In this document: positions 9,508 to 18,478 of the stretch, piece after piece
How the letters are laid out: each line of letters starts with the position of its first letter
How positions within the stretch are numbered: the first letter of the stretch is position 1
Source of the DNA: an uncultured Oceanospirillaceae bacterium
GTDB lineage: Bacteria > Pseudomonadota > Gammaproteobacteria > Pseudomonadales > Balneatricaceae
DNA length: 35,606 nucleotides
Direction: 5' to 3'
Assembly: GCA_937138495.1 (NCBI GenBank)
Contig: CAKZPE010000042.1
Coordinates: forward strand, 1-35,606
Notes under the pieces: model-generated
What the model was told of the DNA's origin: nothing
Databases searched by the model: none
Seen by the model: the letters and a program-made list of their open reading frames with translations, nothing else
Program-made: the position numbers and the translations under genes

Positions 9508-9675
9508 ATCTGTTCTCTTGTTGGGAATATTTGCTGGGTAGCCGCCTTAATTGTGTGGTTACTGCTTAAAAAATATCCTAACGGCTTGTTTTTAATATTG
9601 CCAGTAATGGTCTGCCATTATGTGGCTGCGGGCAGCCGGGCAAAGGAATGTTATGCCGGGAATCTGAAAATAAAA

Positions 9676-9696
9676 CTGCCGGCATATAGCCGGCAG
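9676..9696 (-). terminator. Rho-independent terminator of the first chemoreceptor gene
   Basis: An 8-bp stem CTGCCGGC / GCCGGCAG with an ATATA loop is followed on the minus strand by TTTTATTTT. It lies 24 bp past the stop of the 9720-11351 gene. Confidence 0.75.
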
Positions 9697-9719
9697 GTAA
9701 GAAGGGAAGTGATATATCT

Positions 9720-11351
9720 TTACGTGAGGCGGAAGCGACTGACGGTGTTTTGCAGATTACTGGCTAACTCAGACAGCTCTTCGCTGGAGCGGGCGATTTC
9801 CAGTGCCCCTTCGCTGGATGCGTTAGAGGTATCCTGGATGGTCACCAGTGAACGGTCAATTTCTTCGGATACGCTGGTCTGTTCACTCGAGGCGCTGGCG
9901 ATCTGCGTATTCATGTTTGTGATATTTTGAACGGCGACCGAAATGGCTTTCAGTGCATTACCGGCCTCAGCAGCCTTATCGCCGGCATTCTTGGCTTTCT
10001 CCTGACCTTCTGACATGGCGTTTACTGCATTCATGGTGCCGGATTGCAGGCGTTCAATAGCGTTCTGAATTTCCTGAGTAGACAGCTGGGTACGTTGTGC
10101 CAGAGTCCGTACCTCATCGGCAACAACTGCGAAGCCACGGCCCTGATCGCCGGCCCGGGCTGCTTCAATGGCGGCGTTAAGTGCCAGTAAGTTAGTCTGT
10201 TCGGCAATTTCTTTAATCACATCCACTATAGAGCCGATGCTTTCGCTGTCGGTTTCAAGCGTGCGGATGTGTTCTGAAACGGTCACTACATCGTTCACCA
10301 GTGCATTGGTAGCAAGAATAGCTTCTTCAACAATTGCATTCCCCTGAACCGCCTGTTCACTGGTGTCCTGTGCGTCTTTATCGGCCATTTCAGCATTTTG
10401 GGAAATCTCATGGGCCGTGGCAACCATCTCATTCATCGCGGTGGCGACCTGCTCAATTTCCAGCCGTTGTGCGTCAATGCTGCTATTTGCCTGGCTGCTG
10501 ACTTCAGTCATACCGGAGGCTGAGCCGGAGAGTTGTGTTGCTGCGCTGCTGATCTGGATAATTATGTCCCGCATTTGCTGCAGCATCTTATTGAAGCTGG
10601 TGGACATGGCACCCAGTTCATCATTATTTTCGACCTTGAGTTCCAGTGTCAGATCAGAGTTTTCGGCAATGCTTTCGATAGTGCTCTGGGCTTTCTGTAA
10701 AGGCACAATAACTGAGCGGTAAACACCAATCGCAAAGAACAGGAAGGCGGTGATGACAATCAGGCTGGTGGTGCCCAGATAAAGAATGCTTTCTTCATAG
10801 AGGTGTGCAATGTTTTCATATTCTTCTTTTGCTACCCGTAACTGCAGGTTCACCAGTTCAGTAATTTTTTCACTGATTGGATCAATGTCTTTGTAGAGCG
10901 GGCCATCAAATTTGGAGAGATTGTTCTGCGGATCACCGGAGAAGCTTTTCAGGTCTGCTAATAAACGGTCGATGGCGCCGTTCGCTGAAATAAACAGCTG
11001 CTCGGCCTGCTGAGCCAGTTTTGCCTCTTCCGGCGTCAGCTCGGTAGCCATATATTTTTGCCATTTGGCGGCAATTTCGGTTTTAGACGCTTCAATATCA
11101 GAGACCGCCTGGCTGACGGGAATCAGGCCTGCATTGGCCTTGTTTACTGCGTCAATAACCAGAACGGCGTAATCGTCGGCGATAACTTTAAGGTCTTCGA
11201 GGGGGACAACCCGGTCGTTGTACATGCGTGCGGAGCCGTCGACGGTGCTTTTAAGTTCGAAGAGGGCTGTCGCTAATACGATTATCAGGCCAAGAATGGG
11301 GAGGGCTGACATAATGATCAGCTTGGACTTAATGGATATATTCTTAAACAT
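9720..11351 (-). CDS. Methyl-accepting chemotaxis protein (four-helix-bundle sensor type)
   Basis: This is a transmembrane chemoreceptor that signals through CheW/CheA. Of 543 residues, TM1 spans about 12-31, a periplasmic helical sensor about 32-189, TM2 about 190-211, HAMP about 212-263, and the long cytoplasmic coiled coil runs to the end. The hairpin tip is conserved ([20 protein letters not shown], residues 384-403, then [15 protein letters not shown]). The end, VSRFRLT, carries no CheR-binding pentapeptide. The sensor domain is of the small 4HB type, so the ligand is unknown. The start ATG 11351 is the natural one. No flagellar sigma-28 consensus was convincingly found upstream. Confidence 0.9.
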   Translation of the reverse strand: MFKNISIKSKLIIMSALPILGLIIVLATALFELKSTVDGSARMYNDRVVPLEDLKVIADDYAVLVIDAVNKANAGLIPVSQAVSDIEASKTEIAAKWQKYMATELTPEEAKLAQQAEQLFISANGAIDRLLADLKSFSGDPQNNLSKFDGPLYKDIDPISEKITELVNLQLRVAKEEYENIAHLYEESILYLGTTSLIVITAFLFFAIGVYRSVIVPLQKAQSTIESIAENSDLTLELKVENNDELGAMSTSFNKMLQQMRDIIIQISSAATQLSGSASGMTEVSSQANSSIDAQRLEIEQVATAMNEMVATAHEISQNAEMADKDAQDTSEQAVQGNAIVEEAILATNALVNDVVTVSEHIRTLETDSESIGSIVDVIKEIAEQTNLLALNAAIEAARAGDQGRGFAVVADEVRTLAQRTQLSTQEIQNAIERLQSGTMNAVNAMSEGQEKAKNAGDKAAEAGNALKAISVAVQNITNMNTQIASASSEQTSVSEEIDRSLVTIQDTSNASSEGALEIARSSEELSELASNLQNTVSRFRLT

Positions 11352-11903
11352 AACTAGCGATTCCGTAGTACGGTTGTTTTCGAATTGTATCCTTACGTAT
11401 GGCGCTACCAGTCGATAAACTGATGAGGCTCAATATTTCCGAACCAAAGCAGCACTTATTTCGTCCCAGTTATTTCATCCTAGCATTCCAATTTCCTGAT
11501 TGAGAAGCTTTTGCTGACCCAATGGCACCATTTTGGGAGATGGTCAAAGTGAAACAAGACTGTTTTAACTTGTTGTTTGCTAAAGAATTTTCACATGGAT
11601 TAAACGTTTGTTTGTCTTTGTGATGAAGAGTGTGCTGCATCGGATGCTACTGTTTTAAAAGGGGTTTTTATGGTTTGGATGGTATATTAGGGAGAGAGCG
11701 GAAAGAGGTTTTTCGCTTAATTGTTCGAGGGTTTTATACAGGTTAAATCGCGTAAAAATATTTTTATACTGATTATTCCTGTTAATTTTCAGTTCAGTTT
11801 AAAGGTGTTTTTTCAATGTTTTCTGGTTGAGAGATTAGCGAACAAATACTTTTTAAGAATGATTATTAATTGCTTTTAATGTGAAGAGATACACTGGGAA
11901 TAA
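11352..11903. other. AT-rich intergenic region between two chemoreceptor genes
   Basis: No open frame or RNA gene is recognisable in these ~550 bases. It should hold the promoter of the gene ending at 9720. It includes a dyad element at 11515-11546 (outer arms TGACC/GGTCA, inner AATGG-CA-CCATT), which could be an operator or a relic terminator. The rest is AT-rich without clear consensus promoters. Confidence 0.5.
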
Positions 11904-11942
11904 AGCCGTTATTTTCAGACAGATGCCTGAAACATAACGGCT
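11904..11942 (-). terminator. Terminator-like hairpin after the second chemoreceptor gene
   Basis: The outer stem AGCCGTTAT / ATAACGGCT (9 bp) is stacked on an inner stem TTTCAG / CTGAAA with one bulged base. On the minus strand it is followed by TTTATT. It sits 13 bp beyond the stop at 11956. Confidence 0.7.
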
Positions 11943-11955
11943 AGAGAATAAGGGG

Positions 11956-13965
11956 TTAATTAAGCTTAAACTGATTAATCATTTCCTGCTGTTGCTGAGC
12001 CAGTCCGGACAGCACTTCACTGCCCCGGGCACTTTCTTCAGCATCCTGTAAGCCCGATTCTGCGGTGTCGGCAATTTGCTGTACTGACTGGGATATTTCC
12101 ATACTGACGGCGGTTTGCTGTTCTGCCGCTGTGGCAATGCTGATAGACATCTGGCGGACTTCACCCAGTTGCCGAACCATTTCTGTCAGAGAGTCACCGG
12201 CTTCGACCGTCTGGGCGACACTGGACTGTGCTTCCTGGCGGCTGCTGTCCATGATTTTCACTGCATCGGTGGCGCCGGATTGCAGTTTATCAATCATCCC
12301 CTGAATTTCCTGGGTAGAGTTTTGGGTTCGGCTGGCCAGGTTACGGACTTCATCTGCAACCACGGCGAAACCACGGCCCTGTTCACCAGCTCTGGCGGCT
12401 TCGATCGCAGCATTCAGGGCCAGCAGGTTAGTCTGCCCGGCAATGTCTTCAATGACTTCCAGAATCCTGCCAATGTTGAGGCTGTCTTCATTTAACTGAT
12501 GAATGACATTGCCGGTACGGTCCAGTTCTTCTGCCAGCGCATTCACCCGTTCTATGCTGTGCTGCATGAGTTGCCGGTTGCTGTTGGCGGCGGCATCAAT
12601 GCTGGTGACCTGTTGCTGTGCCAGTTCGGCGCTCTGGGCGACCTCTGAAACCGTTGCAGACATCTGATGGATTGCCGTTGCTACCTGGGTGGTTTGCATC
12701 TGCTGATCATTCATCATGTTATGGGTACGCTGGCCAATATCCGAAGCCTGCTGAGCAGAATTACTGATCTGACCGGCGGCGGTGTGGATCTGGCGGATGA
12801 CATTTTCCTGTTTATCAACCAGTTCATTCACCCAGCGTGATAACTGGCCGAATTCATCCTTTGATGTGATAGCCAGCCGCTGGGTCAGGTCTCCGTCGGC
12901 GATGACTCTGAGGATGTTCATTATCCGGTGCATGGCATTGCGAATGTTCCGGCTGACCCAGACAGCGATAGCGACAGCAATCAACACGGATAGCAGGCTG
13001 ATGACAATGTTGGTTGTCTGGTTCAGGCTGACCTGCTGTTCTGCGTCACTGGCAGCCTGAGTGGCCAGAATCTGAGCATCCTGCATGAGCTGTTCCAGAG
13101 CCTGATTACTGGCGTCAGCACTGTCAGAAAGTTTGCTAACCAGTGCAGCCAGTTCTGCGTCGAGCTGTACTTTTTGTTTATGTAACTGAGTAAGGCCGTC
13201 CGGTGCGTTTGCAGCCTGCTCGATAGGCGCTGTATATTTTTTCAGATCAGGGGCTATGGTGTTGCCATTGTCGATCATTTTTTGCAGCCGGGTGTTTAGC
13301 GCCAGCACGCTGTAACCGTAGCCTTCAGTGGCAAAGGATTCTTCAATAGGCGTGATTTGCTCTGTCAGGGTAGTCTGGAGCAGAGTATTGAATTCAACCT
13401 CAACGGCTTTGAGGTTTTCTTTCAGTTCGCGTCCGCTGCTTTTTTCTGCGGCGGAAATGCCGAAGGTGATCAGCAGCTCAATGTCATTAAAAAAGAAGTG
13501 TATCTCACTGCGCAGTGCCTGTTCTGCCTGTTCAAGCTGGCTGCTTAACTGCAGGTATTGCTGATGGTCGATTAACGCCTGCCCGGCCGATGAGAAATAG
13601 GTATCAGCCTTACTGTCCAGCGATGTAACGGCTTCGCTGACCACCGGATAGGTTTGCGCAAACTGTAGTAGCTGTTCCCGTTGTTGCTGATACTGCTGAC
13701 GTTGCTGTTCAAAGTTACTCTGGTACAGGGCTAAAGTGTCAGTATCGCTGCTGTCTAAATATTGCAGCATGGCTTTATTAGAAGAAAGCAGTGCTACAGC
13801 CATCGCTGAACTGCGAACGATTATGGGCGTGATTTCACCGTTGGTAATTTCTAACTGATGATTCACCTGGCTAAGGCCGCGAAAGGAAGAGCCGCTGATA
13901 ATCAGCAGCAGGATAACCAGTAGGGCAAAACCCCCGCCAATACGCTGCGTAACGGTTAAATTCAT
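11956..13965 (-). CDS. Methyl-accepting chemotaxis protein (large helical periplasmic sensor)
   Basis: This is a second transmembrane chemoreceptor, 669 residues. TM1 is about residues 8-27. A long Q/E/S-rich helical periplasmic region of roughly 290 residues follows, then TM2 (stretch ending [12 protein letters not shown]), a HAMP domain ([17 protein letters not shown]), and a standard signalling domain with the tip [20 protein letters not shown]. No CheR pentapeptide is present at the C-terminus. I chose ATG 13965, preceded by AGGA, rather than the TTG start eight codons upstream (13989). The large sensor resembles double-helical-bundle receptors; ligand unknown. It is transcribed in the same direction as the 9720 gene but has its own terminator. 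Confidence 0.88.
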   Translation of the reverse strand: MNLTVTQRIGGGFALLVILLLIISGSSFRGLSQVNHQLEITNGEITPIIVRSSAMAVALLSSNKAMLQYLDSSDTDTLALYQSNFEQQRQQYQQQREQLLQFAQTYPVVSEAVTSLDSKADTYFSSAGQALIDHQQYLQLSSQLEQAEQALRSEIHFFFNDIELLITFGISAAEKSSGRELKENLKAVEVEFNTLLQTTLTEQITPIEESFATEGYGYSVLALNTRLQKMIDNGNTIAPDLKKYTAPIEQAANAPDGLTQLHKQKVQLDAELAALVSKLSDSADASNQALEQLMQDAQILATQAASDAEQQVSLNQTTNIVISLLSVLIAVAIAVWVSRNIRNAMHRIMNILRVIADGDLTQRLAITSKDEFGQLSRWVNELVDKQENVIRQIHTAAGQISNSAQQASDIGQRTHNMMNDQQMQTTQVATAIHQMSATVSEVAQSAELAQQQVTSIDAAANSNRQLMQHSIERVNALAEELDRTGNVIHQLNEDSLNIGRILEVIEDIAGQTNLLALNAAIEAARAGEQGRGFAVVADEVRNLASRTQNSTQEIQGMIDKLQSGATDAVKIMDSSRQEAQSSVAQTVEAGDSLTEMVRQLGEVRQMSISIATAAEQQTAVSMEISQSVQQIADTAESGLQDAEESARGSEVLSGLAQQQQEMINQFKLN

Positions 13966-14367
13966 TATTATTTTAATCCTGTTATGCAAAAAATTAATTT
14001 ATTGATCGCAGCGTTGTCCTTAATCCTACGACTTTAATTAGCCTTATCAACAACGGAAAATGTCTCTTTCCTGATTCGGTAATTGATCGCATCGAGTATA
14101 TAAAGATCAGTTTAGGAAAAGATAAAAATCATATGTCAAAATGGTTAGTCGTTAGACGAAAAGGCGGTTAATACAAGTTAATGTCGTTAGGAATCAAGTT
14201 TTCTTTAGATAAACTGATGCTTTGTTTTAGAAAAATTAACAGCGAAATTTCATGGGTCTGTAACATTTACGGGTGCTGTAGCGGTGGTTGTGAAGGGCGT
14301 TAGTGCTAATAATATTTATGGCGGTAAATGTTATTTAAATAAATATTTATATTCTTTGATTAAATAA
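13966..14367. other. Intergenic region upstream of the large chemoreceptor gene
   Basis: About 400 bp without coding potential. It must contain the promoter for the minus-strand chemoreceptor. A near-direct repeat TTGATCGCA(G/T)CG occurs at 14002 and 14083, 81 bp apart, which could be protein-binding sites. No clear consensus -35/-10 pair was identified. Confidence 0.4.
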
Positions 14368-14397
14368 ACGCCCGCTAAAAATATATTTGGCGGGCGT
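14368..14397. terminator. Terminator downstream of the second aldehyde dehydrogenase gene
   Basis: The stem ACGCCCGC / GCGGGCGT surrounds an A/T-rich interior that can also pair (TAAA with TTTG). It is flanked by T-runs in the plus direction and by TTATTTAA on the minus strand. It begins 5 bp after the minus-strand stop at 14403, so it most likely terminates that gene and may work both ways. Confidence 0.75.
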
Positions 14398-14402
14398 TTT
14401 AT

Positions 14403-15887
14403 TTATTCGAATTCGATCCAGGTTGTTTTTAATTCAGTATAATCATCCATCGCGTGCAATGATTTATCCCGACCATTTCCGGATTCTTTAAAACCGCCGA
14501 ACGGCACAGTAATATCGCCGCCAAAATAATTATTAATGCCCATGGTACCGGTGCGAATAGCCGCGGCTACCTTATGAGCGGTATTGATATTGTTGCTCCA
14601 GACGGCCCCCGCCAGTCCGTAAGGGGAATCGTTGGCGATGTGAATGGCATCGGCCATGTCTGTAAAAGGGATAGCGGATATCACGGGCCCGAAGATTTCT
14701 TCCCGGGCAATGCGCATCTGATTGGTCACATTTTTGAAAATGGTGGGTTGGTGATAGAAGCCGCCGTTGCCAAGATCGACGCTCTTGCCGCCGGTGAGCA
14801 GTTCAGCGCCTTCTTCCAGGCCAATTTTTACGTAACGCTGAATGGTATCGAGCTGACGCTGATCGATAACCGCTCCCATGGCTGATGCCGGATCCAGAGG
14901 GTTACCGGGTAGCCAGTTTTCACTATAGGCTTTTACTTTTTCAAGGAACTCATCGTACACAGACGCTTCTATTAACAACCGGGTCCCTGCGGTGCAGGTT
15001 TGTCCTGAATTGTAGAAACCGGCAACTGCCGCCATTTGTGCGGCTTTTTCCAGATTTGCATCGGCAAATACAATGTTGGCACTTTTGCCTCCCAGTTCCA
15101 GAAAGGTACGTTTCAGGTTGGACTGGCCGGCGTACTGCATCAGCAGTTTACCGACGGCAGTGGATCCGGTGAATGTCTGGCCATCAATGCCCTGATGTAA
15201 GCACAGATGCTGACCCAGTACGGGGCCGTCGCCGGGCAGCACATTCAACACTCCGTCAGGCAGGCCTGCTTCACTGGCCAGCTGAGCAATTCTCAGGGCG
15301 GTCAGGGGCGTTTTCTGATCGGGTTTAAGGATCACCGAGTTACCGGTTGCCAGAGCGGGAGCCAGTTTCCAGGCGGTGGTCGACAGAGGGAAATTCCAGG
15401 GGACTATCGCAAGTATGACCCCTAAGGGTAAACGGGTAACCAGCGCCAGTGTGTCTTCACCGGTAGGGGCGATCTGTTCATAGATTTTGTCGACGGCTTC
15501 GGCGGTCCAGCGGATGGTGGTTATCGCACCTGGCACATCGACATTTACTGTATCTGAAATGGGTTTACCGGCATTCAGACATTCCAGTAAGGCGAGTTCT
15601 TCGCTGTGTTTTTCCAGCAGGTCTGCCCAGCGTAACAGAATTTTTTTCCGTTCCGCAGGGGCCACGGACGACCATTCCCCCTGTTCAAAGGTTTGTCGGG
15701 CAATGCCTACCGCCAGATCAGCATCTTCCGGGCCACAGTCGGCCACCTCTCCCAGGCTCAGATTGTTGGCAGGGTTAATGCAAGCAAGGGTTTTACCTGA
15801 AATAGCATCTGTATTTTTACCGTTAATAAAGGCTTTTGAGGGGATTGTCAGGGCTTCTACCTGCCGGTTCCAGTCGGCTAAATTCAT
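14403..15887 (-). CDS. Aldehyde dehydrogenase, PuuC-like (amino-aldehyde oxidising)
   Basis: This is an NAD(P)+-dependent aldehyde dehydrogenase of 494 residues, closely resembling E. coli PuuC over its whole length (IRWTAEAVDKIYEQIAPTG, IVPWNFPL, SPYGLAGAVW, VPFGGFKESGNGRDKSLHA). Catalytic E264 (LELGGK) and C298 (GQTCTAG) are present. ATG 15887 with AAGGTG just upstream is a better start than the in-frame GTG at 15902. It lies 83 bp downstream of, and in the same direction as, the LysR gene, and back-to-back with the aminotransferase pair. A role in oxidising an omega-amino aldehyde such as 3-aminopropanal to beta-alanine would feed the divergent genes; this is inference. It is a paralogue of the enzyme at 7292. 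Confidence 0.87.
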   Translation of the reverse strand: MNLADWNRQVEALTIPSKAFINGKNTDAISGKTLACINPANNLSLGEVADCGPEDADLAVGIARQTFEQGEWSSVAPAERKKILLRWADLLEKHSEELALLECLNAGKPISDTVNVDVPGAITTIRWTAEAVDKIYEQIAPTGEDTLALVTRLPLGVILAIVPWNFPLSTTAWKLAPALATGNSVILKPDQKTPLTALRIAQLASEAGLPDGVLNVLPGDGPVLGQHLCLHQGIDGQTFTGSTAVGKLLMQYAGQSNLKRTFLELGGKSANIVFADANLEKAAQMAAVAGFYNSGQTCTAGTRLLIEASVYDEFLEKVKAYSENWLPGNPLDPASAMGAVIDQRQLDTIQRYVKIGLEEGAELLTGGKSVDLGNGGFYHQPTIFKNVTNQMRIAREEIFGPVISAIPFTDMADAIHIANDSPYGLAGAVWSNNINTAHKVAAAIRTGTMGINNYFGGDITVPFGGFKESGNGRDKSLHAMDDYTELKTTWIEFE

Positions 15888-15970
15888 CTGTACACCTTGC
15901 ACCTAAAATTGAATGATGCTTCGGATAATATGGGTTTTGGACAGATAATATATACCCCGGGCGGGGTAGG

Positions 15971-16897
15971 TCAGCTGTTTTCCAGTTTCTCCAGCTCTTC
16001 CATATAGGCATCCAGAATCAGATTTGGCCGGGCACCTTTGCGGGTAATGGCGGAAAATTCGGTATAAAAAAAACGGCTCTGAGGCTGGATACTGCGCATC
16101 CGTTTTTCCCGCACCCAGCGAGTTGCGAAGTGGGTTGGCAAAAATCCCAGATATTCACCGCTGAGGATCAGAAAAGCGATGCCTTCCCGGTCGGTGGAAC
16201 TGGCGCTGGTCTGCAAGTCTGTATGCTGTTTTCTGGCTTCAGCACTCTGCGGATACGCAGGAATAACTGTGTTTGCCTCGGTCAGTTGTTGCGGAGTAAT
16301 CCGCCAGTCCTTCATGTCATAGAGTGGGTGCTCGTCGCTGCAGTAGAGTAACGATTGCTCATTGTATAAAGGTGTGTAATTCAGCCCCGTAAGCGTGCGG
16401 ATGTCCGGCACTACGCCAACATGAAGACGGCCTTCCAGTACGGCTGATTCAATTTTATTCGGAGGGATCATGCGGATGTTAATGACAACCTCCGGCCCCC
16501 GTTGTTTGAGTTTTGCCAGTGCCCGGGTGATACGCATTTGAGGCACAGTCACCATGTTATCGGTAATGCCGATATTCAGCTCACCTTTCAGCTCTGTATT
16601 GATGGCATTGATCTGCGACCGGAAGGTTTCCAGGTTACTGAGCAGCTGCAGGCTCGCCTGATATACCTGTTCGCCCTGTTCTGTTACCGAGAATCCAGAA
16701 CGGCCCCGCTGACAAAGCTTCATATTCAGCAGGCTTTCCAGTTCATTCATTGCCAGGCTGATAGCCGGCCGGCTGATGTTCAGTTCAACTTCTGCGGCCG
16801 CAAATCCGCCGTTTTCAATGACAGCTTTGTAGATGCGCAGTAAGCGAATGTGGGCGTCGCCAATTTGTCTTGGCAGGCGTGAAACGGTCTGACTCAT
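15971..16897 (-). CDS. LysR-family transcriptional regulator
   Basis: The protein has 308 residues. The N-terminal winged helix-turn-helix covers about residues 16-75 (LLRIYKAVIENGGFAAAEVELNISRPAISLAMNELE region), and the C-terminal periplasmic-binding-like effector domain covers ~100-300. It is transcribed away from the aminotransferase gene, with 158 bp between starts, and towards the PuuC-like gene that it may be co-transcribed with. The usual LysR logic is autoregulation plus control of the divergent operon from the shared intergenic region, which holds a GATAA-N8-TTATC inverted repeat. The effector is unknown. Confidence 0.88.
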   Translation of the reverse strand: MSQTVSRLPRQIGDAHIRLLRIYKAVIENGGFAAAEVELNISRPAISLAMNELESLLNMKLCQRGRSGFSVTEQGEQVYQASLQLLSNLETFRSQINAINTELKGELNIGITDNMVTVPQMRITRALAKLKQRGPEVVINIRMIPPNKIESAVLEGRLHVGVVPDIRTLTGLNYTPLYNEQSLLYCSDEHPLYDMKDWRITPQQLTEANTVIPAYPQSAEARKQHTDLQTSASSTDREGIAFLILSGEYLGFLPTHFATRWVREKRMRSIQPQSRFFYTEFSAITRKGARPNLILDAYMEELEKLENS

Positions 16898-16948
16898 GTT
16901 ACGGCTCTGGCTTTTGTCTGAAGGGTTCTCTGAAGAGTTGTTTTAATA

Positions 16949-16966
16949 GATAACTAATAACTTATC
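16949..16966. promoter_or_regulatory. Candidate LysR-type operator (GATAA-N8-TTATC)
   Basis: The interrupted inverted repeat GATAACTAATAACTTATC lies in the 158-bp gap between the divergent LysR gene (start 16897) and the aminotransferase gene (start 17056). Size and position suit a LysR-type binding site, but no other copy confirms it. Confidence 0.4.
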
Positions 16967-17055
16967 TTAAGTTTATAAATTATGAATTTAATAAACTAAC
17001 ACCATCGCCATAATGAAGTCATCACTATTTAGGACGTTTTTTACCGGAGTGTTGT

Positions 17056-18396
17056 ATGACCAACAATAACGATAAGTTTGCAGGACTCTCTCAGGCGCAG
17101 CTGGATGCGTACTGGATGCCATACTCTGCCAACCGTCAGTTTAAAAAAGATCCGCGGATGATCGTCTCTGCTGAAGGCCGCTACTATACCTCAGCGGATG
17201 GCCGACAGATTTTCGATGGTTTGTCGGGCCTGTGGACCTGCGGTGCCGGACACTGTCACCCAAAAATTACTGAAGCGGTCAGCAAACAGCTGGGCGAAAT
17301 CGATTATTCACCTGCGTTCCAGTTCGGGTATCCGAAAGCATTCCAGCTGGCACATAAAGTGACTGAGCTGATGCCGGAGGGGCTGAATCGTGTATTTTTC
17401 ACCGATTCAGGTTCAGAGTCTGTTGAAACCGCGCTGAAAATCGCCCGTGCTTACTGGCGTAAAAAGGGCATGGCCAGCAAAACCCGCTTCATCGGCCGTG
17501 CCAAGGGTTACCACGGGGTAAACTTTGGTGGCATCAGCGTTGGCGGCATTGTTGGTAACCGGGTGCTGTACGGTCAGGGAGTTGAGTCAGCGCACATTTC
17601 GCATACGATGCTGGCAGAAAACCGTTTCGTTAAGGGCATGCCTGAAGAAGGTGCGTTCCTGGCGGAAGATCTGGAAGCGCAGATCGCCATTCATGATGCT
17701 TCGAATATCGCTGCCGTAATTGTTGAGCCACTGGCTGGCTCTGCCGGAGTTATTCCACCGCCTAAAGGCTACCTGCAGAAGCTGCGTGAAATTTGTGACA
17801 AGCACAATATTCTGCTGATTTTTGATGAAGTGATTACCGGTTTCGGGCGGATGGGGTCGTACACCGGTGCCGAAGAGTTTGGTGTTACCCCGGATATGCT
17901 GACGGTTGCCAAGCAGCTGACCAACGGTGTTGTACCGATGGGGGCAGTGGTTGCCAGGCAGGAAATTTACGATACATTTATGGCTGAAGGCGGCAAAGAG
18001 CATATGCTTGAATTGCCGCACGGTTATACGTATTCGGGTCATCCGGTGGCCTGTGCCGCCGGTCTTGCAGCACTTGATCTGCTGGTTGAAGAACAGCTGG
18101 TTGACCGTGTTCAGGCTGCTGCGCCGCAGTTCCAGGAACTGCTTCACAGTTTGAAAGGCGCCAAGTATGTAACGGATATCCGTAACTATGGTCTGGCAGG
18201 CGCTATCACCATTGAGTCTGCACCGGGAGATCCTGCACTGCGTCCGTTTGAAGTGATGCTTAAGTGCTGGGAGAAGGGCTTCTATGTCCGTGCCGGCGGT
18301 GACACCATTCAGTTGGGTCTGCCGTTTACGACTGAAGTTCAGGAAATGGATAACATCATTAATGCTCTGGGTGATTCCCTGGCAGAGCTGGACTGA
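17056..18396 (+). CDS. bauA: Beta-alanine:pyruvate (omega-amino acid) aminotransferase
   Basis: This is a class III PLP aminotransferase that converts beta-alanine plus pyruvate to malonate semialdehyde plus L-alanine, and often accepts other omega-amino acids such as 3-aminoisobutyrate. The 446 residues match the Pseudomonas omega-amino acid:pyruvate type closely: YWMPYSANRQFK start, GLSGLWTCGAGH, FFTDSGSESVE phosphate-binding region, IFDEVITGFGR with D257 contacting the pyridine nitrogen, and VAKQLTNG with Schiff-base lysine K286. The next gene encodes the semialdehyde dehydrogenase that would consume the product. A LysR gene is divergent upstream. No gene for pyrimidine reduction is in the window. 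Confidence 0.92.
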   Translation: MTNNNDKFAGLSQAQLDAYWMPYSANRQFKKDPRMIVSAEGRYYTSADGRQIFDGLSGLWTCGAGHCHPKITEAVSKQLGEIDYSPAFQFGYPKAFQLAHKVTELMPEGLNRVFFTDSGSESVETALKIARAYWRKKGMASKTRFIGRAKGYHGVNFGGISVGGIVGNRVLYGQGVESAHISHTMLAENRFVKGMPEEGAFLAEDLEAQIAIHDASNIAAVIVEPLAGSAGVIPPPKGYLQKLREICDKHNILLIFDEVITGFGRMGSYTGAEEFGVTPDMLTVAKQLTNGVVPMGAVVARQEIYDTFMAEGGKEHMLELPHGYTYSGHPVACAAGLAALDLLVEEQLVDRVQAAAPQFQELLHSLKGAKYVTDIRNYGLAGAITIESAPGDPALRPFEVMLKCWEKGFYVRAGGDTIQLGLPFTTEVQEMDNIINALGDSLAELD

Positions 18397-18412
18397 TAAA
18401 GATAATAAAGGG

Positions 18413-18439
18413 TCTGCTGTGGCGATAAGCCTGCAGCAG
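18413..18439 (+). other. Hairpin-forming spacer between bauA and mmsA
   Basis: TCTGCTG and CAGCAG can pair across a ~14-nt loop, and the palindrome CCTGCAGCAGG lies inside. No U-tract follows, so read-through to the next gene is expected. It might adjust relative expression. Confidence 0.3.
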
Positions 18440-18478
18440 GCCAGTGCATAATAGACAGACAGAATTTAGGAGTCAGTA

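Noticed and set aside
13966..14110. Flagellar sigma-28 promoter for the large chemoreceptor
   Set aside because: A GATAA motif is present on the minus strand but no TAAA element lies at the required distance, so the match is not supported.
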